Positions 1-6,246 of a stretch of DNA of 14,113 bases are shown here, piece after piece. Origin of the DNA: Actinomycetes bacterium (GTDB lineage: Bacteria > Actinomycetota > Coriobacteriia > Coriobacteriales > JAEZXW01); NCBI GenBank assembly GCA_023419515.1, contig JAEZXW010000096.1:1-14113 (forward strand), read 5' to 3'. Both the position numbers and the translations under genes were made by a program. The notes under the pieces were generated by a model. The model had not been told where the DNA came from, searched no databases, and was given only the letters and a program-made list of their open reading frames with translations. The stretch's first letter is position 1; each line of letters starts with the position of its first letter.

Positions 1-1
1 C

Positions 2-235
2 TGGGATTACATCATCGGCATGGACAGCGCTAATATGAGAAACATCGCGCGTATGCTGCCTCATGCTCACGAGCACGCCATGGTAACAAAACTCGCGAGT
101 TTTGCAGGTCACGACCACGATATCGCCGATCCGTGGTACACCGGAGATTTTAACACCACGTATGCAGACGTGACCGCTGGCTGCCAGGGGCTACTGCGCG
201 AGATTCAAACGAAGTATATTGGGTATGCGGAGTAA
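2..235 (+). CDS. Low-molecular-weight protein tyrosine phosphatase, C-terminal part (5' end outside window)
   Basis: Open reading frame running in from the left edge; 77 residues are visible. These cytosolic phosphatases remove phosphate from phosphotyrosine (often on exopolysaccharide-linked BY-kinases) through an N-terminal CX5R loop, which lies outside the window. Visible here are the family's C-terminal signatures: WDYIIGMDSANMRNI near the left edge, then DPWYTGDF, whose Asp is the general acid of the family's DPxY motif, followed by a closing helix (TYADVTAGCQGLLREI) typical of the family's end. The real start is upstream; the first in-frame ATG seen (position 20) is internal. It is followed after 89 bases by a DegV gene on the same strand. 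The family is confident from motif order; the substrate is unknown. Confidence 0.85.
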   Translation, partial: WDYIIGMDSANMRNIARMLPHAHEHAMVTKLASFAGHDHDIADPWYTGDFNTTYADVTAGCQGLLREIQTKYIGYAE

Positions 236-324
236 GACAGCCACGTCAAATCAAAAACAACCGAGCGTGAGCGCAAGAGCAAGTCGCCCCAGACATAAGC
301 CCGTATCGACAGAAATGGTTTGAG

Positions 325-1188
325 ATGTCAAAGATTGCAATCGTCACCGACAGCACTGCCGATTTGAGTCCCGAACAGCTCGCCGAGCTAGATGTGCGGA
401 TGGTCTCGCTGCTCATCACCCTTGAGGGTACGACCTATGCCGATCAGGTTGACCTTTCGACGTACGAGTTTTATGAACTTACCGAGAAAAGCGCGAGCGT
501 TCCGAGTACAGCAAGCCCAAGTCCGCAGGCATTTCTCGATGTTTACAACGAGCTTTTGGAAGAAGGCTACACCAGCTGCCTTTCAATCCATATCTCGGAG
601 GCGATGTCATCAACCATTACCTCTGCCCGCCAAGCAGCAGCGCTCACTGAGCTCGACGTGCGCTGCATCGACTCACTTGGCACCTCAGGTCAAACAGCAC
701 TGCAGGTTATGGCGGCTCGCACCCTCATCAACAAGGGCAAAACCATCGATGAAATCGAGGTGCTCATGGATGAGTATCGCAAAGAGTCTCACATCATCTT
801 TATTCCGCCTAACATGAAAAACCTCGTGAAAAGCGGGAGACTTTCTAAAGCGGGTGAGTTTGCAGCTGGTCTGTTAAACATCAAGATCATCGTGGGCTGC
901 GACGAGCGTGGGGCCGCCTGTGTGATTCGTAAAGCCCGTGGCTGGCAGCGCATTATTGAGGCGATGACCGATGAGGTTGTACAGTCGTTCAAAAAGCACG
1001 GCAAGCTTTGGGTCGCCTATGGTATTGTTGGGCCCGATGATAGCATGCTTCCTGAGATGAAAAAGCGCCTTGTTGAGGCCGGTGTTGACTTCATCGATAA
1101 GGGCATAATCCGCGTAGGATCGACGATCACCTCACACGTCGGTATCGGTTGCTTTGGCTACGCCTTTGGGCCTGCAGTCACCGAGTAA
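325..1188 (+). CDS. DegV/FakB-family fatty-acid-binding protein (copy 1)
   Basis: 287 residues, the normal DegV length. Family members bind one fatty acid; the best studied (FakB) present it to the kinase FakA for phosphorylation before phospholipid synthesis. Seen: N-terminal TDSTADLS (8-15), TASPSP (62-67) where the family usually has TSQPSP, SSTITSA (95-101) in place of the usual SGTxxSA, the VKSGRLSK segment (168-175), and a C-terminal HVGIGCFG (from H271) matching the HxGPGxxG loop. In FakB proteins the Thr-Ser of the TS motif, a Ser in the SGT loop and this His contact the fatty-acid carboxylate; here the Ser after T62 is Ala. The start is fixed by the matching N-terminus of copy 2 (MSKIA); no strong Shine-Dalgarno is visible. 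No FakA-like kinase is in the window. Family certain, ligand unknown. Confidence 0.9.
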   Translation: MSKIAIVTDSTADLSPEQLAELDVRMVSLLITLEGTTYADQVDLSTYEFYELTEKSASVPSTASPSPQAFLDVYNELLEEGYTSCLSIHISEAMSSTITSARQAAALTELDVRCIDSLGTSGQTALQVMAARTLINKGKTIDEIEVLMDEYRKESHIIFIPPNMKNLVKSGRLSKAGEFAAGLLNIKIIVGCDERGAACVIRKARGWQRIIEAMTDEVVQSFKKHGKLWVAYGIVGPDDSMLPEMKKRLVEAGVDFIDKGIIRVGSTITSHVGIGCFGYAFGPAVTE

Positions 1189-1322
1189 CGCTGGTCGAGT
1201 GCTTGAGTAGCTCGCGTGATGCAAGGCAGCTCACGCACATTCGTACGGCATTTGTTCAAACTTGAAATTCAATATCCCACTCATATCCGTCAACCTGATT
1301 CTCGACTGAAAGATCACCTGCA

Positions 1323-1330
1323 AAAGGAGA
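1323..1330 (+). promoter_or_regulatory. Ribosome binding site fixing a GTG start
   Basis: AAAGGAGA lies 7 bases (measured from AGGAG) before the GTG at 1337. It is a strong Shine-Dalgarno match and supports the GTG as start of the second DegV gene; copy 1 begins with the same MSKIA residues. Confidence 0.8.
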
Positions 1331-1336
1331 ACAACT

Positions 1337-2218
1337 GTGTCAAAAATCGCATTGCTCACCGACTCATCCTGTGACTTGAGCCCCACGTGGCTCAAAGAAC
1401 ACGACATCTATTACGTGCCGATTCTTGTCAACATTGATGGTGAGACCTACCGTGACGGCTATGACATCACGCCGCAGGAGTTTTTGGTGCGCATGGCTGC
1501 TGCCAAGGAACTGCCTAAAACGTCACAGCCCTCTCCCGCCGCCTTTGAAGAGATTTATCAGCAGATTGCGGCTGATGGCTACACCGAGGTGATCTATGTG
1601 TCGATCTGCCACAAGTGGTCGGGTGCTGCTCAGTCGGCTGAGCTGGCTGCCTCGCAGACCAAAACAGGGCTCACCATCGACATCATCGACTCGATGAGCG
1701 GCACAGGCGGCGTTGCTCTACTCGTCAAGCACGCACTCATGCTCCGTGATGCAGGCAAGAGCCGGGAGGAAATGAGCGCCGAGATCACCAAGCTCGCCAA
1801 GGCAAGCCAGCTCTACTTTGTACCAGGATCGCTTGAGAATCTCATTAAAGGCGGCCGCGTACCCAAGCTCGCCGGTCTTGCTGGCACCTTGCTCAACGTA
1901 CGTCCTTTAATTGCCACTGATGACGAAGGCAACCTTGGTTCATGTGATAAGCAGCGCGGCAAAAAGATCATCAGTACGCTTGCCAAGCACATTAAGGCAT
2001 ATGACGAGAAGTTCTTTAATACTTGCCGCGCGATCTACCTACACACCGGCAATGAAGAAGATCTTATGGCGCTCCAGGCTGAGCTTGCCAAGCTCGATGT
2101 CGAACTCAATGTAGTTGATACCATCCAATGCGGCGCCATCATCGCGACCCATGGCAGTGCCAACAGCTTTGGCATTGCGCTCATGCCTGATCCAGTCGAT
2201 CCGCGCCTAGCGGAATAA
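1337..2218 (+). CDS. DegV/FakB-family fatty-acid-binding protein (copy 2)
   Basis: 293 residues, GTG start with a good Shine-Dalgarno. Same family and orientation as the upstream gene, 148 bases away, so a tandem paralogous pair. Seen: TDSSCDLS (8-15), canonical TSQPSP (62-67), SGAAQSA (95-101), IKGGRVPKLAG (170-180) and a C-terminal THGSANSFG with H272 where the family usually has THVGPGALG. This copy keeps the Thr-Ser pair at 62-63 that copy 1 lacks, but has a more altered C-terminal loop. The pair is clearly diverged in sequence, suggesting different acyl ligands (inference). Bacteria often carry several FakB proteins of differing chain preference serving one FakA. The transcript probably ends at the terminator at 2320-2358. 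Family certain, specificity unknown. Confidence 0.9.
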   Translation: MSKIALLTDSSCDLSPTWLKEHDIYYVPILVNIDGETYRDGYDITPQEFLVRMAAAKELPKTSQPSPAAFEEIYQQIAADGYTEVIYVSICHKWSGAAQSAELAASQTKTGLTIDIIDSMSGTGGVALLVKHALMLRDAGKSREEMSAEITKLAKASQLYFVPGSLENLIKGGRVPKLAGLAGTLLNVRPLIATDDEGNLGSCDKQRGKKIISTLAKHIKAYDEKFFNTCRAIYLHTGNEEDLMALQAELAKLDVELNVVDTIQCGAIIATHGSANSFGIALMPDPVDPRLAE

Positions 2219-2286
2219 AGAGCTCTTGCACGCAGCACACTTGCGGACAATACTCTTGCAGATGGCGCTCTCACACAACACCCTTG

Positions 2287-2319
2287 CGTCAGAGCGTTCT
2301 TACGGACAACGCTCTGACG
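2287..2319. repeat. 12-bp perfect inverted repeat (hairpin) after the DegV pair
   Basis: CGTCAGAGCGTT (2287-2298) is the exact reverse complement of AACGCTCTGACG (2308-2319), separated by 9 bases. It directly abuts the A-tract of the adjacent terminator. It has no T-tract of its own on the + strand, so it may be an extra stem protecting the 3' end of the DegV transcript, or a decayed terminator. The stem is certain; the role is inferred. Confidence 0.7.
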
Positions 2320-2358
2320 AAAAAAAGTCCTAGTGCTGTAGAGCACTAGGACTTTTTT
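2320..2358. terminator. Bidirectional intrinsic terminator between degV copy 2 and csp
   Basis: A perfect 17-base inverted repeat (2321-2337 and 2342-2358) around a 4-base loop. The GC-containing core GTCCTAGTGCT pairs with AGCACTAGGAC, and the arms end in A6 on the left and T6 on the right, so either strand reads as a hairpin followed by a U-tract. It sits between two convergent genes and can serve both. Confidence 0.93.
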
Positions 2359-2378
2359 CATCTGTAAGCCAGAGTGGT

Positions 2379-2582
2379 TTAGGCCTTGCGAACGTTGCTC
2401 GCCTGAAGCTTACCATCGCGGCCAGTGGTAACATCGAACTCGACAGCCTGGTTTTCCTCGAGGGTCTTAAAGCCCTCCATCTGAATCTCTGAGAAGTGGA
2501 CGAACAGATCGTCGCCATCCTCACGAGAAATAAAACCGTAGCCTTTGTCGGGATTGAACCACTTAACCGTACCGAGTGCCAT
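2379..2582 (-). CDS. csp: Cold-shock domain protein (CspA family)
   Basis: 67 residues, the whole of a classic single-domain cold-shock protein. These small cytosolic OB-fold proteins bind single-stranded RNA and DNA and melt RNA structure, as RNA chaperones. Seen: MALGTVKWFNPDKGYGFI with RNP1 (KGYGFI, 13-18) and RNP2 (LFVHF, 26-30), then the acidic turn and the terminal strand ending ASNVRKA. I chose the ATG at 2582 rather than an upstream in-frame start at 2651, because the family begins MxxGTVKWF and AAAGG lies 7-8 bases before this ATG. It stands alone: it shares a terminator with the convergent DegV gene, and 116 bases of AT-rich leader separate it from ruvB. Family certain; cold induction not provable from sequence. 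Confidence 0.95.
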   Translation of the reverse strand: MALGTVKWFNPDKGYGFISREDGDDLFVHFSEIQMEGFKTLEENQAVEFDVTTGRDGKLQASNVRKA

Positions 2583-2621
2583 GTCTCGCCTTTCTTTCAG
2601 CCTTAAATAAATTTTATTCAA

Positions 2622-2648
2622 AGCATAAACCCTTGCGCATTTTATCAA
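2622..2648 (-). promoter_or_regulatory. Candidate csp promoter
   Basis: On the minus strand TTGATA (2648-2643) is followed after 15 bases by TATGCT (2627-2622), in an AT-rich stretch 40 bases before the csp start. The spacing is shorter than the usual 17, so this is a weak call. It would leave an untranslated leader of roughly 30 bases, much shorter than that of E. coli cspA. Confidence 0.3.
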
Positions 2649-2698
2649 CACGTTCTTACCCCATGATAATGAAAGAGAATAGATGAACTGTGAAAAAG

Positions 2699-3829
2699 TT
2701 ACAATTCTTGGGGGAAAGGTATTCCCATGTGGGCGAACGCACGAGGCGTAGCCCTTCTTCCCTGAGGCGTGCGCATGATCAATCCCTGCTGAAGCAAGAA
2801 CGGCTCATACACTTCTTCGATCGTACTCATGTCTTCACCGACCGATGAGGCAAGGGTGTTCAACCCAACAGGATGTCCGCTAAAAGTTTCGCAGAGCACC
2901 GTAAGCAAACGAACGTCCATGGTATCCAGACCGAGGCTGTCGACCTCAAAGAAGGTCAGCGCTTGAGCTGCCAGATCCTCATTGATCAAGGTTTGCCCTG
3001 CCACCTGTGCGTAATCGCGCACACGCTTTAAGAGGCGGTTAGCAAGACGCGGGGTGCCGCGGCTGCGGCGAGCAATCTCGTGGGCACCCTCGTCATCGAT
3101 TGAGACTCCGAGAATCTGGGCAGAGCGCTCGACGATGAGCGCCAGCTCATCAGTGCTGTAGTGATCTAGACGAAATGCAATACCAAAGCGGTCGCGCAGT
3201 GGGCCTGCCAAGAGCGAGGTTCTCGTTGTTGCACCAATGAGCGTAAAGCGCGGAACATCGAGACGGATCGAGCGAGCAGCAGGACCTTTACCGATCACGA
3301 TATCGAGGAAGAAGTCTTCCATTGCTGGGTAAAGCACCTCTTCAATTGAACGGTTAAGACGGTGAATCTCGTCGATGAAAAGGACATCACCCTCTTGGAG
3401 GTTAGTCAAAATTGCCGCGAGGTCTCCCGTGCGCTCAATCGCAGGGCCGCTCGTCGTTTTAATGGCAACCCCAAGCTCGTGAGCAACAACCGTCGCGAGC
3501 GTCGTCTTGCCGAGCCCAGGAGGGCCTGAGAAGAGCACGTGATCTAAGGATTCCTCGCGATCGCGCGCTGCCTGAATTAAGACGCGCAGGTTTTCTTTAA
3601 CACGCTGCTGGCCCATGTACTCGGCAAGCACCTGCGGGCGCAGGGTTTTCTCGATCTCAAAATCTTCGTGAGCTACCTGCGGAGAGACGGCACGATCGAA
3701 TGGATCACGCGGCGAGCCTTGTGCGCCTACAGCTGACTCAGCTGTTTGCGCGTGCGGCGCACGACGAGGCTGGCCACCTTGAGGCAAGCCCGATAACAAC
3801 TCGTCGATGTTTTCTGCTTCCCAGCTCAA
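2699..3829 (-). CDS. ruvB: Holliday junction branch-migration ATPase RuvB
   Basis: 376 residues. RuvB forms hexameric AAA+ rings that, held by RuvA, pump DNA through Holliday junctions during recombinational repair. Seen: Walker A GPPGLGKT (102-109), Walker B LFIDEIH (150-156), sensor 1 GATTR (199-203), the arginine-finger stretch GPLRDRFG (209-216), and the C-terminal winged helix ending RRATPRAFAHMG (358-369). The core begins near residue 58 (EIEKTLRPQ), so the N-terminus is about 40 residues longer than usual and is polar and Ala/Gly/Pro-rich. The start is a TTG: GAGGAGA lies 7 bases before it, and the next Met is residue 72, inside the core. Unusually for ruvAB, 124 non-coding bases separate it from ruvA. 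Last gene of the ruvCAB run; no clear terminator follows before csp. Confidence 0.97.
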   Translation of the reverse strand: MSWEAENIDELLSGLPQGGQPRRAPHAQTAESAVGAQGSPRDPFDRAVSPQVAHEDFEIEKTLRPQVLAEYMGQQRVKENLRVLIQAARDREESLDHVLFSGPPGLGKTTLATVVAHELGVAIKTTSGPAIERTGDLAAILTNLQEGDVLFIDEIHRLNRSIEEVLYPAMEDFFLDIVIGKGPAARSIRLDVPRFTLIGATTRTSLLAGPLRDRFGIAFRLDHYSTDELALIVERSAQILGVSIDDEGAHEIARRSRGTPRLANRLLKRVRDYAQVAGQTLINEDLAAQALTFFEVDSLGLDTMDVRLLTVLCETFSGHPVGLNTLASSVGEDMSTIEEVYEPFLLQQGLIMRTPQGRRATPRAFAHMGIPFPQEL

Positions 3830-3836
3830 CGTCTTA

Positions 3837-3843
3837 TCTCCTC
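3837..3843 (-). promoter_or_regulatory. Ribosome binding site fixing the TTG start of ruvB
   Basis: Minus-strand GAGGAGA ends 7 bases before TTG at 3829-3827. No ATG or GTG start fits the full RuvB domain, so this site decides the start. Confidence 0.75.
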
Positions 3844-3953
3844 ACGATGCTTACGAATGCACGTCCTTTTTCTACGGGTACGCTCAACACATTGCTTATC
3901 TTGGTACGCCACTTGTCTACTGACAGAGCGTATACCCACTCATCCTAGTCCAT

Positions 3954-4727
3954 CTAGCCCAAACGCGAGAGCGCAAAGCTCACCACCTGCGAGACATTCT
4001 TAAATTGAAGCGCACTGGTAGGATCAGGCGAGACAAGCGCTTCGTATACGCCCTCAAACGCCTGCTCGGTCTCCTGCGCAGTAAAGCCCATCGCAAGAAG
4101 CGCCTCGGTTGCATCGGCAATCATGGCACGCGCTTGCACAAGCTCAGACGAAATCCCTTCTATGGGCGCTGGTGGCTGGCCTGAATGCGCCTCGGGTGAA
4201 AACGGCGAGATCCCCACTCCTGCGGGATTCACACCTGCATCCACATCACTCGTGCCTGCTGAAATACCGAACGCGGCTTTTTCTTGCAGCAGGCGCTCAA
4301 GCTCAAAGGCGCCACCGGGATATATCTTCTCGTAGGCACTCTTAAGCTCAAGCACGATACGTTTAGCAAGCTTTGGGCCAACACCGGGTGCTTGTTTGAT
4401 GAGCTTCTCGTCATCACCGAGGGCAGCATAAGCAAGCTCGAGTGGTGAGAGATATGAAAGAATGGCAAGGGCTGCCTTTGGCCCCACACCTGAGATCGCG
4501 ACGAGGCGCTCAAATGCTTCTTTTTCGGCACCTGAGCCAAAGCCAAAGAGCGATAGCCCATCCTCTCTCACCTGCAAATACGTGAGCAGCGTGGCTTTGT
4601 CACCAACGATGCCTACCTGCGCCTGAGTGTTGAGAGAAACGGCGAGGTCATACCCGATGCCTCCCACCTCAACGATGAGGGTATTACCCTGCTTGTGTGC
4701 GATCGTGCCAGAAAGATATGCGATCAT
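3954..4727 (-). CDS. ruvA: Holliday junction DNA-binding protein RuvA
   Basis: 257 residues against about 200 for most RuvA proteins. RuvA tetramers hold the four-way junction flat and load RuvB. Seen: N-terminal OB domain (1-64, MIAYLSGTIA to LSLFGFGS), helix-hairpin-helix motifs at 78-90 (ISGVGPKAALAIL) and 113-124 (APGVGPKLAKRI), and a C-terminal RuvB-binding helical domain (about 197-257, with ALLAMGFTAQETEQA). The extra length lies in the linker at about 150-195, rich in Gly, Pro, Ser and Asp. Its ATG overlaps the ruvC stop by 4 bases (4724-4727, ATGA), a sign of translational coupling. Identification is secure; the linker extension may only be a flexible spacer. Confidence 0.97.
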   Translation of the reverse strand: MIAYLSGTIAHKQGNTLIVEVGGIGYDLAVSLNTQAQVGIVGDKATLLTYLQVREDGLSLFGFGSGAEKEAFERLVAISGVGPKAALAILSYLSPLELAYAALGDDEKLIKQAPGVGPKLAKRIVLELKSAYEKIYPGGAFELERLLQEKAAFGISAGTSDVDAGVNPAGVGISPFSPEAHSGQPPAPIEGISSELVQARAMIADATEALLAMGFTAQETEQAFEGVYEALVSPDPTSALQFKNVSQVVSFALSRLG

Positions 4728-5233
4728 GTCAAATCACCTTTGTATGACTGAAGAAGTTGCTGCATGTGGTGCTCATTAAAGTAGCAGAGTGCTGCAGCTA
4801 AGGCATCGGCACTATGGTCTGGCTTTGGGATGTGATCCAAGCGCAGCAGCCGTTGTACCATGAACTGCACCTGCTTTTTATCCGCCGAGCCACTCCCCAC
4901 AACCGACTGTTTGATCTGCAACGGCGTGTATTCCCCCAGCGCAAGACTCGCTTCGGCACACGCTACAAGCACTGCACCACGTGCCTGTCCGGTGGCAAGC
5001 GCACTGCTCGAGTTATTACCAAAAAAGACCTGTTCAATCCCGACGTGATCGGGCTGATATTTCTCAATGACCTGCTTAATGTCTTGATAGATGGCGAGCA
5101 AACGCACGGTGAGCTCATCTGAGGGGAGCGTCTTGATGCAGCCATATGCCATGCAATGTGCTCGGCCTTGGTGGGAAACAATCACGCCCCAACCAGTATT
5201 GGCAAGTCCTGGATCAATGCCAAGTACCCGCAT
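4724..5233 (-). CDS. ruvC: Crossover junction endodeoxyribonuclease RuvC
   Basis: 169 residues, normal length. RuvC is the dimeric resolvase that nicks Holliday junctions symmetrically, working with RuvAB. Seen: N-terminal MRVLGIDPG with catalytic D7, E67 in VGIEQVFFGNN (64-74), and PDHSADAL with H140 and D143, matching the D-E-H-D set of the Thermus enzyme rather than the all-Asp/Glu set of E. coli. The ATG at 5233 is chosen over an upstream in-frame start at 5269 because AGGAGG sits at 5247-5242 and the family starts MRxLGIDPG. It is first in the ruvC-ruvA-ruvB run. No yebC gene precedes it, although yebC-ruvC is a common pairing. Regulation is probably by LexA through the box at 5312-5323. 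Confidence 0.97.
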   Translation of the reverse strand: MRVLGIDPGLANTGWGVIVSHQGRAHCMAYGCIKTLPSDELTVRLLAIYQDIKQVIEKYQPDHVGIEQVFFGNNSSSALATGQARGAVLVACAEASLALGEYTPLQIKQSVVGSGSADKKQVQFMVQRLLRLDHIPKPDHSADALAAALCYFNEHHMQQLLQSYKGDLT

Positions 5234-5311
5234 CGTATCGCCCTCCTCTCGCACGTACTTCATTCTCATTGCACTTAGGATTTACAAGCTAATACGCGGT
5301 TTACAAATGTT

Positions 5312-5323
5312 GAACATATGTTC
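5312..5323. promoter_or_regulatory. LexA/SOS box (Cheo type) upstream of ruvCAB
   Basis: GAACATATGTTC is a perfect 12-bp palindrome fitting GAAC-N4-GTTC, the LexA (DinR) operator core of Gram-positive bacteria; the wider consensus CGAACRNRYGTTYC is met at all but the outer positions. It lies 79 bases before the ruvC ATG. A weak minus-strand promoter, TTGTAA (5306-5301), 16 bases, TAAATC (5284-5279), would begin 5 bases past the box, so bound LexA could block polymerase. ruv genes are known SOS targets in many bacteria, which supports the reading. Confidence 0.85.
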
Positions 5324-5357
5324 TCATGTTTTGCGATAAACCTCAATAAGCAGCTAA

Positions 5358-5406
5358 AGGGGGCATGCAATTCACAGACGGCAGGTACTGCCTAAGATAT
5401 CCCCCT
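5358..5406. repeat. Nested inverted repeat in the divergent control region
   Basis: Outer arms AGGGGG (5358-5363) and CCCCCT (5401-5406) enclose a perfect inner hairpin GGCAG-GTA-CTGCC (5380-5392). As RNA this would be a closed stem with an inner stem-loop and asymmetric single-stranded arms. No gene ends nearby, so it is not a terminator. It could be a leader structure for a longer transcript toward either gene, or a protein-binding site. The structure is seen; the role is unknown. Confidence 0.5.
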
Positions 5407-5411
5407 CACAA

Positions 5412-5450
5412 GATCACAAGCGCCATTCAAAGCGCCCTCCTTACGTGATC
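5412..5450. repeat. GATCAC/GTGATC inverted repeat with two AAGCGCC copies
   Basis: GATCAC (5412-5417) and GTGATC (5445-5450) are reverse complements 27 bases apart. Between them AAGCGCC occurs at 5418-5424 and 5430-5436, a 12-base period. The right arm extends into the palindrome GTGATCAC (5445-5452). It resembles an operator or DNA-bending site, but the repeats are short and may be chance. Confidence 0.35.
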
Positions 5451-5523
5451 ACCGAGCATATAGAGACCTTCTCGCAAAGCTACACGCATCCTTCGTCAGC
5501 GTTTTTCTGCAAGGTACACCCTG

Positions 5524-5532
5524 TGCTAGTAT
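5524..5532 (+). promoter_or_regulatory. Extended -10 promoter of the lipoprotein gene
   Basis: TGCTAGTAT carries the TGn extension followed by TAGTAT as the -10. The -35 region (TTTCTG, 17 bases upstream) is weak, as is usual for extended -10 promoters. Transcription would start near 5539, too late to include the GGAG at 5533-5536, which argues against a TTG start at 5545 and for the ATG at 5572. Confidence 0.5.
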
Positions 5533-5559
5533 GGAGCTGCAAGCTTGTGCGCTGTCATG

Positions 5560-5564
5560 AAAGG
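5560..5564 (+). promoter_or_regulatory. Ribosome binding site deciding the lipoprotein start
   Basis: AAAGG lies 7 bases before the ATG at 5572 and inside the transcript predicted from the extended -10 promoter. It favours 5572 over the in-frame ATG at 5557 and TTG at 5545. Confidence 0.5.
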
Positions 5565-5571
5565 CATATTG

Positions 5572-6246
5572 ATGGTACGCCCTTTTGCTCTATCCTGTAT
5601 CGCCGCAATGCTAAGCATCGCCTGCATTGCTGGGCTGTCTGGATGCTCACAACAATCGAACGAACCAAGTGATTCAAATGACACCGCTCAATCAACTCCT
5701 GTGCAAGAAACACCAGTCACAGACAATGGCACGCCACAAACCCAAAAACCCAGTGCTGATCGCACCGATCAGGCTCAAAAGACCATCGCAATTCGTCCCG
5801 AGGTTTTTGTCTCCAGCTCAATGAAGGCACAGATGCTCCAGCAGCTCGTCCACGCTGGGATTACCGTGCAAGAAGGCGCTCAGGGCATGCTGATCCTCAC
5901 CCTCACCCAGCGCGAGGCTCAGCAAGCAAACGAGCAAGCCGTGCAAGCAGCGCAAGAAGCCCTCAAAAAGCTTGCCGATAAGCGCGAGCTTAGCGCCGTT
6001 ACCTCAATCGAAGCAAACGACGATTTTACGATCATCACCGTGATCACCCGATCCAAGGATGCCTTTGAGCAAAGCACCGATCTTGAGGTCATCAGCCAGC
6101 CGGTCATGAGCCTTGCTTTGCTTGCTCAGGCTTATGCGGGAGTCACGCCAGAAAAGCAGTCAGTCACCATCGATGTTATTGCAGATGGTCAGCGCGAGCC
6201 CTTTACGAGCGCATACCCACTAGAGGAGTGGCGCAAACGCCGCTAG
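5572..6246 (+). CDS. Predicted lipoprotein of unknown function
   Basis: 224 residues from the ATG at 5572. The N-terminus is a lipoprotein signal: short VRP n-region, hydrophobic stretch (5-22), and lipobox LSGC with the lipidated Cys at 25. In-frame starts at 5557 (ATG) and 5545 (TTG) only lengthen the n-region. After the Cys comes a polar Ser/Thr/Gln/Asp-rich tether (26-65), then about 155 residues that I do not recognise: a strand-like TIAIRPEVFV, a helix with LQQLVHAGITV, a strand MLILTLTQ, a long Gln/Ala-rich helix (QQANEQAVQAAQEALKKLA), a strand pair (SAVTSIEANDDFTIITVI), and a charged end. No catalytic motif is visible. It probably sits on the outer face of the membrane. It stands alone on this strand and its 3' end overlaps convergent cls by 27 bases. 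Confidence 0.8.
   Translation: MVRPFALSCIAAMLSIACIAGLSGCSQQSNEPSDSNDTAQSTPVQETPVTDNGTPQTQKPSADRTDQAQKTIAIRPEVFVSSSMKAQMLQQLVHAGITVQEGAQGMLILTLTQREAQQANEQAVQAAQEALKKLADKRELSAVTSIEANDDFTIITVITRSKDAFEQSTDLEVISQPVMSLALLAQAYAGVTPEKQSVTIDVIADGQREPFTSAYPLEEWRKRR

Larger units (their letters stand above)
5234..5571. other. 338-base divergent intergenic region between ruvC and the lipoprotein gene
   Basis: No coding gene is convincing here. It holds, from left to right, the ruvC Shine-Dalgarno (5242-5247), a LexA box (5312-5323), a nested inverted repeat (5358-5406), a second inverted repeat enclosing two AAGCGCC copies (5412-5450), and an extended -10 promoter facing the lipoprotein gene (5524-5532). 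A short + strand frame at 5445-5672 is not supported: it has no family resemblance and overlaps the lipoprotein gene in another frame. Confidence 0.7.

Noticed and set aside
392..817. A 141-codon open frame on the + strand inside the first DegV gene
   Set aside because: Shifted frame of a clearly conserved DegV protein, with an Arg/Ser-rich composition typical of an off-frame translation.
1205..1236. A terminator after the first DegV gene
   Set aside because: Only a 6-bp stem (GCGTGA/TCACGC) with an 11-base loop and no T-tract; the two DegV genes may be co-transcribed.
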